From positions 1 to 46,086 of the forward strand of contig NZ_AUCH01000025.1 of assembly GCF_000429665.1 (NCBI RefSeq): 46,086 bases of DNA, read 5' to 3'. A program made the position numbers and the translations under genes. Positions 1 through 7,902 of this stretch are shown one piece after another (position 1 is the stretch's first letter; each line of letters begins with the position of its first letter). The DNA comes from Azovibrio restrictus DSM 23866 (GTDB lineage: Bacteria > Pseudomonadota > Gammaproteobacteria > Burkholderiales > Rhodocyclaceae). The notes below the pieces were generated by a model that was given only the letters and a program-made list of their open reading frames with translations, made no database searches and had not been told where the DNA came from.

Positions 1-170
1 CCAACAAACTCGCATTCACTGACAGTTAATTTCTTAACTGTGTGTTTGCTCTAAAACAGGTCTTTCGACCCACCTCAAAGCACCCACACTTATCGATTGT
101 CCAAGTTTTTAAAGATCATCGAAGCGCTTCGCTTCGATTGTTTCGCTTACCGCACCGCGTTCAGCGAAGG
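1..170 (-). promoter_or_regulatory. rRNA operon leader (16S gene expected just off the left edge)
   Basis: Read on the minus strand, this stretch looks like the leader between a betaproteobacterial rrn promoter and the 16S gene. It has a boxA-like antitermination element, TGATCTTTAAAAA (106-118), then the GATAAGTGTGGG block typical of these leaders. Near the left edge is the inverted repeat CAGTTAA-N4-TTAACTG (23-40). The mature 16S 5' end is not inside the window. The identification rests on remembered leader sequences and on the two promoters behind it. No protein gene is supported here although short frames are open. Confidence 0.7.
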
Positions 171-175
171 TGCGC

Positions 176-203
176 ATTCTACAGCACCGTTTCTTGTTGT
201 CAA
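176..203 (-). promoter_or_regulatory. rRNA operon promoter, proximal
   Basis: On the minus strand the -35 is TTGACA (198-203) and the -10 is TAGAAT (176-181), with a 16-base spacer. An A/T-rich run just upstream (about 204-225) could act as an UP element. The sequence around the -10, GCTGTAGAATGCGCA, repeats that of the distal promoter at 330-357. That repetition is the usual picture of tandem rrn promoters. The start point should lie near 168-170. Confidence 0.8.
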
Positions 204-329
204 GCATTTTTTGAAATTTCTTCAAAACCACTCAACAACCAGAAAATCACCTCCAAACACCCCAGAAAAAGCGCTAACCCATTGATTAATCACTTTTTTC
301 CAGAACCGCTCAGCGGCAACGAGCTGCGC

Positions 330-357
330 ATTCTACAGCATCTAAATCCGATGTCAA
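330..357 (-). promoter_or_regulatory. rRNA operon promoter, distal
   Basis: On the minus strand the -35 is TTGACA (352-357), the spacer is 16 bases and the -10 is TAGAAT (330-335). The shared GCTGTAGAATGCGCA around the -10 matches the proximal copy 154 bases downstream. The promoter lies directly behind the tyrS stop codon, so tyrS transcripts may read into the rrn leader. An A/T-rich segment at about 366-400 could be an UP element. That segment also contains an imperfect inverted repeat (363-372 with 397-406) without a T-run. Confidence 0.8.
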
Positions 358-419
358 CCGCGATTTGTGGTTTTTTTGGCGAGAAAAATCCAAAAGAACC
401 ACAAACCCTGAAAAAACAC

Positions 420-1622
420 TTACTTAACAGAAATCCGGGCAAACTTGCGCTTGCCGACCTGAAGGACCACGGTAGCACCAACGGGCAATAGCAGCCCCTT
501 GTCACTGACCTTTTCACCATCTGCCTTGACCCCGCCCTGGGCAATCATGCGAATGGCTTCGGAGGTACTGGCAGTCAGCCCGGCCTGTTTCAGCACCTGC
601 AGAACGGACAGCCCTTCGGCCGTTTCGGACTGCAGCACGAACTCAGGCATCTCATCCGGGATGGCCCCCTGACGGAAGCGGGCTTCGAAGTCAGCCAGCG
701 CTGCCTCGGCCGCCTGGGCACCATGGAAGCGGGCGACAATCTCCTGGGCCAGGGCAACCTTCACGTCCCTGGGGTTGGCACCATTTTCCACATCCCGCTT
801 GAATGCAGCGATCTCGCCTTCACTCCGGAAGGAGAGCAGATCGAAATAGCGCCACATCAGCGTGTCGGAGACCGACATGAGCTTGCCGAAGATTTCCTGG
901 GGTGCCTCGTAAATCCCCACATAGTTACCCAGGGACTTGGACATCTTGTTGACGCCGTCCAGGCCTTCGAGCAGGGGAACCGTCAGTACACATTGGGGCG
1001 ACTGGCCATAGTGTTTCTGCAACTCGCGCCCCACCAGGAGATTGAACTTCTGATCAGTCCCCCCCAGTTCCACATCTGCCTTCAAGGCGACGGAGTCATA
1101 GCCCTGGCAGAGCGGGTAAAGGAACTCGTGAATGGCGATGGGCTGCCCATTGCCGTAACGCTTGGAAAAATCATCCCGTTCCAGCATGCGGGCCACCGTG
1201 TGCTGAGCCGCCAACCGGATCATACCCGATGCCCCCAGCGTCTCGAACCAGGTGGAATTGAAGGCCACCTCCGTTTTTCCCGGGTCGAGAATCTTGAATA
1301 CCTGCTCCTTATAGGTCCGGGCGTTTTCCAGCACCTGCTCCCGGGAAAGCGGGGGACGGGTCACGTTCTTACCGCTGGGGTCGCCGATCATCCCGGTGAA
1401 GTCCCCGATCAGGAACACCACCTGATGCCCCAGTTCCTGGAAATGGCGCAGCTTGTTGATCAGCACCGTGTGCCCCAGGTGCAGGTCGGGAGCCGTGGGA
1501 TCGAACCCGGCTTTTACCCTGAGCGGCCGCCCCGTCTTCAGCTTTTCGACGAGCTCAGACTCGACCAGCAGTTCATCACATCCGCGCTTGATCAAACGCA
1601 GGCTGTTATCCAGATCCGACAT
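420..1622 (-). CDS. tyrS: Tyrosyl-tRNA synthetase
   Basis: Charges tRNA-Tyr with tyrosine in the cytoplasm. The 400-residue protein has the class I signature HLGH at residues 48-51, following GFDPTAPDL, and the KMSKS loop in the middle of the protein (reads KMSKSLGNYV). The C-terminal 65 or so residues look like an S4 RNA-binding domain. Length fits the shorter bacterial TyrRS type. The ATG at 1622 is preceded by GGAG. The gene is divergent from the M23 peptidase, with an 85-base gap, and lies upstream of a same-strand rRNA operon. Confidence 0.96.
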   Translation of the reverse strand: MSDLDNSLRLIKRGCDELLVESELVEKLKTGRPLRVKAGFDPTAPDLHLGHTVLINKLRHFQELGHQVVFLIGDFTGMIGDPSGKNVTRPPLSREQVLENARTYKEQVFKILDPGKTEVAFNSTWFETLGASGMIRLAAQHTVARMLERDDFSKRYGNGQPIAIHEFLYPLCQGYDSVALKADVELGGTDQKFNLLVGRELQKHYGQSPQCVLTVPLLEGLDGVNKMSKSLGNYVGIYEAPQEIFGKLMSVSDTLMWRYFDLLSFRSEGEIAAFKRDVENGANPRDVKVALAQEIVARFHGAQAAEAALADFEARFRQGAIPDEMPEFVLQSETAEGLSVLQVLKQAGLTASTSEAIRMIAQGGVKADGEKVSDKGLLLPVGATVVLQVGKRKFARISVK

Positions 1623-1707
1623 TTACAATTTCTCCGTCATTTTCCCGAACCGGGGGCCGGTACGCTTTGCTAAAATCCCGTGCTTTACCAGCCAGCTCGT
1701 TGCAACA

Positions 1708-3024
1708 ATGATTAAGCGCGGCATTCTAAACCACCCACCCAAATTCCTCGACCGCCTCATCCGGCACCGCTGGATATTTGCCGGCGTCGGCGCCCTTTCC
1801 GCCCTGGGCATGGTTGCAGCAACCGCCGTCACGCCGGGAGGACAACAGCCCCCCAGCGGCCAGGAACGAATCATCGAGCAACTGGAAATCCAGTCCACTG
1901 CTCCGCTGCAAGAAGGGAACGACCTATTCCTGCGGGAAGAGCGCATCGCCCGAGGCGATACTTTCGGCAGCCTGATCGCCCGCCTGGGGATACAGGATGA
2001 CGAGGCGAAGCGCTACATCCTTTCCAGCAGCGAACTACAGCACCTGCATCGCCAGCTTGTCCCCGGCCGCACGGTCTCGGCCCGCACCACCGAAACGGGA
2101 GAACTGGTCGCCCTGTACTTCCCCATGAATGGCGGCGACACCGTAACCATCGTGGAGCGCCAGCAAGGCAGACTTCAGACCAGCGAACAAACGCTGCAAT
2201 ACGAGACCCACCAGGTCCTCAAGTCCGGGGAAATCCAGCACTCCCTGTTCGGCGCCACCGACGCGGCAAGCATCCCCGACAGCATCGCCATCCAGATGGC
2301 CGAGATTTTCTCCGCCGACATCGACTTTCACCGGGACCTGCGCAAGGGCGACCGCTTCACCCTGGTCTACGAGATGCAGTATTACCGGGGCCAACCGGCT
2401 CGCAGCGGCCGCATCCTGTCAGCGGAATTCACCAACGACGGCAACACCTACCAAGCCTTTTATTATGAACAGGACGGCAAGGGTGCCTACTACAGCGCGG
2501 ACGGCAAGAGCCGCAAAAAAGCCTTCCTGCGCTCCCCTCTGGAGTTTTCCCGGGTCACCTCGGGCTTCTCCATGCGCTTTCACCCCATTCTGAAAACCTG
2601 GCGAGCCCACAAGGGCGTGGATTACGGCGCCCCCATCGGTACCAAGGTCCGCGCCACCGGGGACGGGATCGTGGAATTCATCGGCAAGCAAGGGGGTTAT
2701 GGCAACCTGGTGATCCTGAACCATGCCGGCAACTACCAGACTGCTTACGCCCACATGAACGACTTCCCCAAAGGTTTGCGCAAGGGAAGCCGCGTCAGCC
2801 AGGGGGATCTGATCGGTTACGTGGGGAAAACGGGATGGGCCACCGGCCCCCATCTCCACTACGAGTTCCGGATCAAGGGCAACGCAGTGAACCCCCAGTC
2901 CATCGCAGTCCCCACCACTGTACCCCTGAACGCGCAGCAGCAGGCCCGATTCCGCAGCCAGGCGGGGGAGCAACTGGCAAAGCTGCAAATGCTGCAAGGC
3001 ATGCCCCCGGCACGCTTTGAGTGA
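1708..3024 (+). CDS. Periplasmic M23 peptidoglycan endopeptidase, MepM-like
   Basis: Predicted cell-wall hydrolase cutting peptide cross-links. I chose the ATG at 1708 (438 residues); the frame stays open further upstream, but that part runs antisense to tyrS. An N-terminal membrane segment (about residues 26-45) anchors or exports it. An OapA/LysM-like middle region follows, then the M23 lysostaphin-type domain with HKGVD (His301, Asp305) and HLH (382-384) as zinc ligands. The tyrS-to-mepM order is common in betaproteobacteria. It ends at a palindromic terminator shared with the convergent erpA gene. Family assignment is secure; exact substrate is inferred. Confidence 0.9.
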   Translation: MIKRGILNHPPKFLDRLIRHRWIFAGVGALSALGMVAATAVTPGGQQPPSGQERIIEQLEIQSTAPLQEGNDLFLREERIARGDTFGSLIARLGIQDDEAKRYILSSSELQHLHRQLVPGRTVSARTTETGELVALYFPMNGGDTVTIVERQQGRLQTSEQTLQYETHQVLKSGEIQHSLFGATDAASIPDSIAIQMAEIFSADIDFHRDLRKGDRFTLVYEMQYYRGQPARSGRILSAEFTNDGNTYQAFYYEQDGKGAYYSADGKSRKKAFLRSPLEFSRVTSGFSMRFHPILKTWRAHKGVDYGAPIGTKVRATGDGIVEFIGKQGGYGNLVILNHAGNYQTAYAHMNDFPKGLRKGSRVSQGDLIGYVGKTGWATGPHLHYEFRIKGNAVNPQSIAVPTTVPLNAQQQARFRSQAGEQLAKLQMLQGMPPARFE

Positions 3025-3031
3025 AACAGCA

Positions 3032-3077
3032 ATTCCCATGAAAAACGGCGCCCGCGGGCGCCGTTTTTCATGGGAAT
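3032..3077. terminator. Perfect 46-base palindromic bidirectional terminator
   Basis: The 23 bases at 3032-3054 are the exact reverse complement of 3055-3077. The GC-rich core (3046-3063) is flanked by AAAAA on one side and TTTTT on the other, so either strand gives a stem followed by U's. It sits between the convergent M23 peptidase gene (stop at 3024) and erpA (stop at 3089) and can serve both. Confidence 0.9.
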
Positions 3078-3088
3078 GACCCGGAAAC

Positions 3089-3433
3089 TCAGACAGAGAA
3101 AGAGGAGCCGCAACCGCAGGTGGAGGTTGCGTTGGGGTTCCTGATCACGAACTGGGAGCCCTCCAGGCCTTCCGTATAGTCGATCTCGGCCCCCACCAGA
3201 TACTGGTAGCTCATGGGATCAATCAGCAGCGTGACCCCGGCCTTCTCCAGCTGGGTATCGTCTTCGTTGGCATTCTCGTCGAAGGTGAAGCCGTACTGAA
3301 ACCCGGAGCAGCCTCCCCCGGTCACAAAAACCCGCAGCTTCAGCTCGGGATTGCCCTCTTCCTCGATCAATTCACGCACCTTCCCGGCGGCGCTATCGGT
3401 GAAATTAAGAGGCATGGTCATTTCTTCGCTCAT
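3089..3433 (-). CDS. erpA: Iron-sulfur cluster insertion protein ErpA
   Basis: A-type carrier that delivers Fe-S clusters to apo-proteins; LipA in this window is the kind of client it serves. The 114-residue protein has the three conserved cysteines at Cys42 (in GGGCSGFQYGF), Cys106 and Cys108 (CGCGSSF). The start at 3433 follows AGGAG with a 7-base gap; two further ATG codons lie in the first seven codons but lack as good a site. It has its own promoter and the shared palindromic terminator, so it appears monocistronic. Confidence 0.93.
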   Translation of the reverse strand: MSEEMTMPLNFTDSAAGKVRELIEEEGNPELKLRVFVTGGGCSGFQYGFTFDENANEDDTQLEKAGVTLLIDPMSYQYLVGAEIDYTEGLEGSQFVIRNPNATSTCGCGSSFSV

Positions 3434-3457
3434 GGAAAACTCCTAAAAAGTGGGGCG

Positions 3458-3487
3458 ATTATGGAAGCAGCCGACAGGCAGGGTCAA
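3458..3487 (-). promoter_or_regulatory. Predicted sigma-70 promoter of erpA
   Basis: On the minus strand: TTGACC (3482-3487), 18-base spacer, CATAAT (3458-3463). The start would be about 20 bases before the erpA ATG. No operator is recognised. Confidence 0.55.
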
Positions 3488-3492
3488 TGGGA

Positions 3493-3873
3493 TTAGTCGG
3501 ATTTTTCCGGGATAGGTTCCTTGGCCAGCAGCAGCCGCCCTTCTATCACCGCCCCCTGGTGCATCTCGATGGAAGCGTACTCCACATCGCCGACGATCCT
3601 GGCCTTGGGCTGCATCTCGAGGAACTCGGTAACCCTGACGGGGCCCGTGATGGTGCCGTTGATGACCAGATGCCCGACACAAACATCCCCATCCACCTTG
3701 GCATGTTCACTCAGCACCAGCTTGGAGGGCCCGGACTCCGCGATCACCCGGCCACTGATCTCCCCATCCACATGCAAGCCCCCGGTAAAGCGGAGCACCC
3801 CCTCGATACGGGTTCCCTTGCCAATCAGGCTGTCGATCTGGCTTACCCCCCCGTTACCCTTCTTCGTGAACAT
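3493..3873 (-). CDS. Bactofilin (polymer-forming cytoskeletal protein)
   Basis: Bactofilins polymerise without nucleotide at the membrane and organise cell-wall or polar structures. The 126-residue protein shows the family beta-helix pattern: repeated G-x-hydrophobic turns through residues 15-115 with short polar tails. Its ribosome site TAGGAG contains the stop codon of the upstream DUF6776-type gene, so the two are translationally close. That pairing implies the membrane protein is its partner. A membrane-bound M23 peptidase lies nearby; in other bacteria bactofilins scaffold such enzymes, but here that is only inferred. Confidence 0.88.
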   Translation of the reverse strand: MFTKKGNGGVSQIDSLIGKGTRIEGVLRFTGGLHVDGEISGRVIAESGPSKLVLSEHAKVDGDVCVGHLVINGTITGPVRVTEFLEMQPKARIVGDVEYASIEMHQGAVIEGRLLLAKEPIPEKSD

Positions 3874-3881
3874 GTTGTCTC

Positions 3882-4652
3882 CTACAAAGTGAATACAGTA
3901 CTGGCCCTGAGCGTACGCCCCTGCATCAGGCGCAATTCAGCCTTTTTCAGGCGATCACCGGGCTTCAACTCAAGAACCCCTTCCTTGCGCACCCAATGCC
4001 GGGTCTTGACGGCCAGATCACCCGCCTCCTGATTACGCTCCGGGAAAGACTGGAGCACCTCCTTGCCATCCCGCACCAGGGTCAGGACAAACTGCAAGGA
4101 AGCGGAAAATTCCTGGGGCTGACGCCCCGACTGGTAACCCACCAGAACACTGAAGCGGTAACGCTGAGGCGAAGAGGGATCCTGCCGCAACACCAGCCTG
4201 TCCAGGCGCACCTCGCCCTCCCGGGCACCCACGGGAACCAGGCGCATGAAATAGGCCAGATCGTCCTTGAGGACCGCGTGATCCCCCGCCAGCACGCGCA
4301 ACTCATCAGCCAGCTGGCGGTTGGCGCTGTGAGTCATCTCCAGGCTGCTCAGGGCACCGCCCCCCTGAACCACCTGCATTTCCAGCTGCGCCAGGCGCTC
4401 CTGCAAGGCCTCCACATCCCGCACCTCGGGACCCCGCAAGGCATGGGCGAGCAGATAGATCAAGGATGCGAGGAGCAAAGCCGCTGCGGCTCCCCCTAGG
4501 GCGTAGACATAATTCGCGAAGCGCGGGCGCACCTCAAGCTGGGGAGCGCGCAACCCCAGCCGGTGCCGGAAACGCTTGAGCCTCAAAACCACGCGCCAAC
4601 CACCAGGCACCGCCTGCTTGTGCCAACACCCATCATTCCCGACGAACTGCAT
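3882..4652 (-). CDS. Membrane-anchored coiled-coil protein, DUF6776-like
   Basis: Function unknown. The 256-residue protein has one membrane segment at about residues 50-70, a predicted coiled coil at about 78-130, and a C-terminal beta-rich domain, presumably periplasmic. I recall this arrangement as DUF6776, commonly beside a bactofilin gene. The ATG at 4652 lacks a strong ribosome site, so a later GTG/ATG in the basic N-terminal part is possible. The stop overlaps the bactofilin ribosome-binding site. Confidence 0.75.
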   Translation of the reverse strand: MQFVGNDGCWHKQAVPGGWRVVLRLKRFRHRLGLRAPQLEVRPRFANYVYALGGAAAALLLASLIYLLAHALRGPEVRDVEALQERLAQLEMQVVQGGGALSSLEMTHSANRQLADELRVLAGDHAVLKDDLAYFMRLVPVGAREGEVRLDRLVLRQDPSSPQRYRFSVLVGYQSGRQPQEFSASLQFVLTLVRDGKEVLQSFPERNQEAGDLAVKTRHWVRKEGVLELKPGDRLKKAELRLMQGRTLRASTVFTL

Positions 4653-4724
4653 GCGGCTTCGCTCATTCCCATGACGCCTGTCTTTCCAAGAAGGGGGCCA
4701 TGATAACCGCTAAGGCACAAAATA

Positions 4725-4754
4725 AAAAAGCCGCCAAGGAACTGGCGGCTTTTT
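4725..4754 (-). terminator. Rho-independent terminator of rplM-rpsI
   Basis: A 12-base stem (4725-4736 with 4743-4754) has a 6-base loop. On the minus strand it ends in a T-run, 18 bases past the rpsI stop. Confidence 0.9.
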
Positions 4755-4771
4755 GCTGAAGCGCAGGGATA

Positions 4772-5164
4772 TCAGCGCTTGGAGAATTGCTTGCGGCGAC
4801 GGGCCTTGTGGAAACCAACCTTCTTCCGTTCCACTTCACGGGCATCGCGGGTAACGAAACCAGCCTTGGACAGGGAAGACTTCAGGTTTGCATCGAACTC
4901 GATCAGGGCGCGGGTGATACCGTGGCGCACGGCACCGGCCTGACCGGATTCACCACCACCAGTCACATTGACCTTGATGTCAAAGCCTTCGAGCTGATTC
5001 ACCAGCTCCAGGGGTTGACGCACGATCATGCGGCCGGTTTCCCGGGAGAAGAACACGTCCAGGGGCTTGCCGTTCACAACGATGGCACCGGAACCGCGCT
5101 TCATGAACACACGAGCCACGGCGCTCTTGCGACGACCCGTACCGTAGTAATAGCTAACAGCCAT
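4772..5164 (-). CDS. rpsI: 30S ribosomal protein S9
   Basis: Small-subunit protein whose C-terminal tail reaches the P-site tRNA. The 130-residue product has the family start YYYGTGRRKSAVARV, the GGGESGQAGAVRHGI block, and the basic tail ending in KQFSKR. It is second in the rplM-rpsI operon, 10 bases after the rplM stop, and is followed by a strong terminator. Confidence 0.98.
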   Translation of the reverse strand: MAVSYYYGTGRRKSAVARVFMKRGSGAIVVNGKPLDVFFSRETGRMIVRQPLELVNQLEGFDIKVNVTGGGESGQAGAVRHGITRALIEFDANLKSSLSKAGFVTRDAREVERKKVGFHKARRRKQFSKR

Positions 5165-5174
5165 GTCTTAATCC

Positions 5175-5603
5175 TCAGATTTCCAGAGCCTTGGGCTGCT
5201 GGGCAGTGTGCGGATGCTGGGCGCCGGCGTAGCACTTCAGCTTCTTCAGCATGGCGTAACCGAGAGGACCCTTGGGCAGCATACCCTTGACGGCCTTTTC
5301 CAGGGCGCGACCGGGGAAACGTTGCTGCATCTTCTTGAAGTTGGTTTCGTAGATACCGCCGGGATAACCGGAGTGACGGTAGTACTTCTTGTCTTCTGCC
5401 TTGTTACCGGTCACCCGCAGCTTTTCCACATTGGTCACGACGATGAAATCGCCGGTATCAACGTGGGGAGTGTAAATGGCTTTGTGCTTGCCGCGCAGGC
5501 GGTGAGCAATTTCGGTGGCGAGGCGGCCGAGCACCTTGTCTGTGGCATCCACCACAAACCACTCGCGCTTCACCTCATGTGGTTTGGCGGAAAAAGTTTT
5601 CAT
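5175..5603 (-). CDS. rplM: 50S ribosomal protein L13
   Basis: Early-assembly large-subunit protein. The start is the ATG at 5603, giving MKTFSAKPHEV and 142 residues, the usual length. An upstream in-frame ATG would add seven residues not found in the family. AGGA lies 10 bases before the chosen start. Conserved blocks DATDKVLGRLA, YTPHVDTGDFIVV and GMLPKGPLGYAML are present. Cotranscribed with rpsI. Confidence 0.97.
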   Translation of the reverse strand: MKTFSAKPHEVKREWFVVDATDKVLGRLATEIAHRLRGKHKAIYTPHVDTGDFIVVTNVEKLRVTGNKAEDKKYYRHSGYPGGIYETNFKKMQQRFPGRALEKAVKGMLPKGPLGYAMLKKLKCYAGAQHPHTAQQPKALEI

Positions 5604-5643
5604 CGACGGCGTTCCTTTGCCCACAAAAATTCAAAGAGGCGTG

Positions 5644-5673
5644 ATTCTATGAGATAGTTCAAGCCCGTGTCAA
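5644..5673 (-). promoter_or_regulatory. Promoter of rplM-rpsI
   Basis: On the minus strand: consensus -35 TTGACA (5668-5673), 18-base spacer, -10 TAGAAT (5644-5649). The start point should be near 5637, giving a leader of about 33 bases. The two hexamers match those of the rrn promoters at the left edge, as expected for a ribosomal protein operon. Confidence 0.8.
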
Positions 5674-5719
5674 ACTTATTTCCAACATTCAAGATACGGA
5701 ACACCGAGAACAGCACCCC

Positions 5720-6331
5720 ATGGCCCAGGAAATCGAACTCAAACTGGCATTGCCGGTACGCCTCGCACCCCGCTTAAGGCAACTGAAAATCCTGCAATCC
5801 CTTGCCACACAGAAGCGCTGCATCCGCAATATCTACCTGGACACCCCGGAGCAGACCCTGCGGCAACAGAAAATCGCCCTGCGGCGCCGGCAGATCGGTT
5901 CCCAGTGGCTGCTCACCATCAAGACCGCCAGCAGTTCCCGGCAGGGGCTCTCCCGACGGCTGGAGTGGGAATACCCCCAGCCCCCCGACCGCCTGGACTT
6001 CAGCCCGGTGGAAGATGGTGCCATCCGACAGCAACTGGAACAACTGGCGCCCGGACTGAAGCTGGCCTTCCGCACCGACTTCGTGCGCCAGACCTGGGAA
6101 CTGCGACAGGGCAACAGCAGCGTGGAACTGGCACTGGACCTGGGCTACATCCGCAGCAGCCACGCCAGGACCCCGATCCACGAACTGGAACTGGAGCTGC
6201 TGCAAGGGGAAGAAGAGGCCCTGGCGGAGCTCTCGGCCAGCCTGCAGCAGCAACTCCCCCTGACACCGCTTGATCTGAGCAAGGCCGCCCGCGGCTATGC
6301 CCTGCTTGATGCCGGGACCACAAAACCCTGA
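5720..6331 (+). CDS. CYTH domain protein (inorganic triphosphatase-like)
   Basis: CYTH enzymes hydrolyse triphosphates inside an eight-stranded tunnel. The 203-residue protein opens with the defining E-x-E-x-K signature (Glu4, Glu6, Lys8) and carries the later basic and acidic strand patterns (ALRRRQ, ELELELLQG). It corresponds to the N-terminal half of YgiF-type proteins; no CHAD domain follows. Its stop lies 8 bases before a predicted PhoB box for sixA. A link with phosphate metabolism is suggested by context only. Confidence 0.8.
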   Translation: MAQEIELKLALPVRLAPRLRQLKILQSLATQKRCIRNIYLDTPEQTLRQQKIALRRRQIGSQWLLTIKTASSSRQGLSRRLEWEYPQPPDRLDFSPVEDGAIRQQLEQLAPGLKLAFRTDFVRQTWELRQGNSSVELALDLGYIRSSHARTPIHELELELLQGEEEALAELSASLQQQLPLTPLDLSKAARGYALLDAGTTKP

Positions 6332-6339
6332 AAGCCTGC

Positions 6340-6373
6340 CTGTAAGCATCCTGTCATGTTCGGCGACTAGGAT
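6340..6373 (+). promoter_or_regulatory. Predicted PhoB-box promoter of sixA
   Basis: Two direct 7-base repeats, CTGTAAG (6340-6346) and CTGTCAT (6351-6357), are separated by CATC. They match the 18-base Pho box at 13 of 18 positions with the correct 11-base period. A -10-like TAGGAT (6368-6373) follows exactly 10 bases downstream, the spacing known for PhoB-activated promoters where the box replaces the -35. No good -35 is present. Confidence 0.55.
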
Positions 6374-6407
6374 GGCGCCCCCATAAGGAAACCAAAAGGA
6401 GACACTT

Positions 6408-6863
6408 ATGGACCTCTTGCTCTGGCGCCACGCCGAAGCCGAGGAAGGCAGCAACGATCTGCAGCGCCCCCTGACCGCCCGGGGCGAGAAGCAGGCCAGA
6501 GCCATGGCCGCCTGGCTCCACGAACACCGCCCCAAGAACCTGCGCATCATCGCCAGCCCGGCTGTACGCACCCAACAGACGGCGGCGGCCCTGGACCTGC
6601 CCTTCGAAACCCATCGCCAGCTGGGCCCGGAAGCCCTGGTTTCGGACCTCATCGCCGTATCCGGCTGGCCCGACGCGGCCGGCGCCACCCTGATCGTGGG
6701 CCACCAGCCCGCCCTGGGCCAGATGGCCTCCCTGCTGCTGGCAGGCAGCGAAGCCAACTGGACCATCAAGAAAGGCGCCCTGTGGTGGTTCACCAACCGG
6801 GTCCGGGCCGGGGAGACCCAGACCGTGCTGCGCGCCGTGATCCCCGCCGACCTCTCACGCTGA
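6408..6863 (+). CDS. sixA: Phosphohistidine phosphatase SixA
   Basis: Histidine-phosphatase-superfamily enzyme that removes phosphate from phosphohistidine, for example on HPt domains or the nitrogen phosphotransferase system. The 151-residue protein has the catalytic RH at Arg7-His8 (LLWRHAEA) and the second His at 99 (VGHQPALG). The start follows AAAAGGAG. It has a promoter that looks PhoB-dependent and sits just after a CYTH triphosphatase-like gene, so a role tied to phosphate status is plausible. Confidence 0.9.
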   Translation: MDLLLWRHAEAEEGSNDLQRPLTARGEKQARAMAAWLHEHRPKNLRIIASPAVRTQQTAAALDLPFETHRQLGPEALVSDLIAVSGWPDAAGATLIVGHQPALGQMASLLLAGSEANWTIKKGALWWFTNRVRAGETQTVLRAVIPADLSR

Positions 6864-6874
6864 AGGCAAAGGAA

Positions 6875-6907
6875 AAGCCCCGGGGCCCGGATGGGCCCGC
6901 GGGGCTT
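6875..6907 (-). terminator. Terminator after lipA
   Basis: AAGCCCC (6875-6881) pairs with GGGGCTT (6901-6907), and the inner GGGCCC bases extend the stem. On the minus strand it is followed by TTTT, so it fits the lipA operon; on the plus strand there is no T-run for sixA. A second hairpin, GCCCGGC-N5-GCCGGGC (6924-6942), lies between it and the lipA stop. Confidence 0.7.
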
Positions 6908-6954
6908 GCTGAACTGCAGCTTAGCCCGGCGGGCAGCCGGGCCAGCACAACCTC

Positions 6955-7902
6955 CTAGACTTCCACCCCGGCCGCATGGGCCTGCTGGTCAGCCCAGTAG
7001 GAGCTTCTGACCATGGGCGCACAGGCAGCGCCGGTAAAGCCCATCTTCTTGGCCTCCGCCTCGTACATCTTGAAGGTATCCGGCGGCACGTAGCGGGTCA
7101 CCGGCAGGTGATGCCCCGAGGGCGCCAGATACTGGCCGATGGTCAGCATCTCCACATCGTGGGCGCGCAGGTCGCGCATCACACCGAGGATTTCCTCGTC
7201 GGTTTCCCCCAGCCCCACCATCAGGCCGGACTTGGTGGGGATGTGCGGGTAACGGGCCTTGAACTGCTTGAGGAATTGCAGGGAGTGCTCGTAGTCGGCG
7301 CCGGGCCGGGCCTGCTTGTAGAGGCGGGGCACCGTTTCCATGTTGTGGTTGAGCACGTCGGGCAGCCCCTGGCCCAGGACGTCGATGGCAATCTCCATGC
7401 GCCCCCGGAAATCGGGCACCAGGGTTTCGATGGTGGTGCTGGGGCTGGTGCCGCGCACGGCCTGGATCACGTTCACGAAATGCTGGGCGCCACCGTCGCG
7501 CAGATCGTCCCGGTCCACGCTGGTGATGACTACGTAGCGGAGTTTCAGCTGGGCGACGGACTGGGCCAGATGGGCGGGTTCGTTTTCATCCGGCGGCAGG
7601 GGCTTGCCGTGGCCCACATCACAGAAGGGACAGCGGCGGGTGCAGATGTCCCCCAGGATCATGAAGGTGGCAGTCCCCCGACCGAAACACTCGCCGATAT
7701 TGGGGCAGGCGGCTTCTTCACAGACCGTATGCAGCTTCTGCTCCCGCAGCATGCGCTTGATCTCGCCGAAACGGCCGTCGGCATTGCCCGCCTTGACGCG
7801 GATCCAGCTGGGTTTACGCAGCGGCTCGTCCACGGGGACGATCTTGATGGGGATGCGGGCGGTCTTCAGTTCGCCTTTTTGCTTGACGCCTTGTTCGGCC
7901 AT
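6955..7902 (-). CDS. lipA: Lipoyl synthase LipA
   Basis: Radical-SAM enzyme that inserts two sulfurs into octanoyl groups on lipoyl domains. The 315-residue protein has the radical-SAM cluster motif at Cys87, Cys91 and Cys94 (CTRRCPFC), the auxiliary-cluster cysteines Cys61, Cys66 and Cys72, and the conserved C-terminal RSSYWAD. The ATG follows the lipB stop codon with no gap (TGA-ATG), implying translational coupling. LipB supplies its octanoylated substrate. Confidence 0.98.
   Translation of the reverse strand: MAEQGVKQKGELKTARIPIKIVPVDEPLRKPSWIRVKAGNADGRFGEIKRMLREQKLHTVCEEAACPNIGECFGRGTATFMILGDICTRRCPFCDVGHGKPLPPDENEPAHLAQSVAQLKLRYVVITSVDRDDLRDGGAQHFVNVIQAVRGTSPSTTIETLVPDFRGRMEIAIDVLGQGLPDVLNHNMETVPRLYKQARPGADYEHSLQFLKQFKARYPHIPTKSGLMVGLGETDEEILGVMRDLRAHDVEMLTIGQYLAPSGHHLPVTRYVPPDTFKMYEAEAKKMGFTGAACAPMVRSSYWADQQAHAAGVEV

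Noticed and set aside
363..406. Inverted repeat after tyrS as a terminator
   Set aside because: ATTTGTGGTT and AACCACAAAC pair well, but no T-run follows on the minus strand, and the stretch lies where the UP element of the distal rrn promoter would be.
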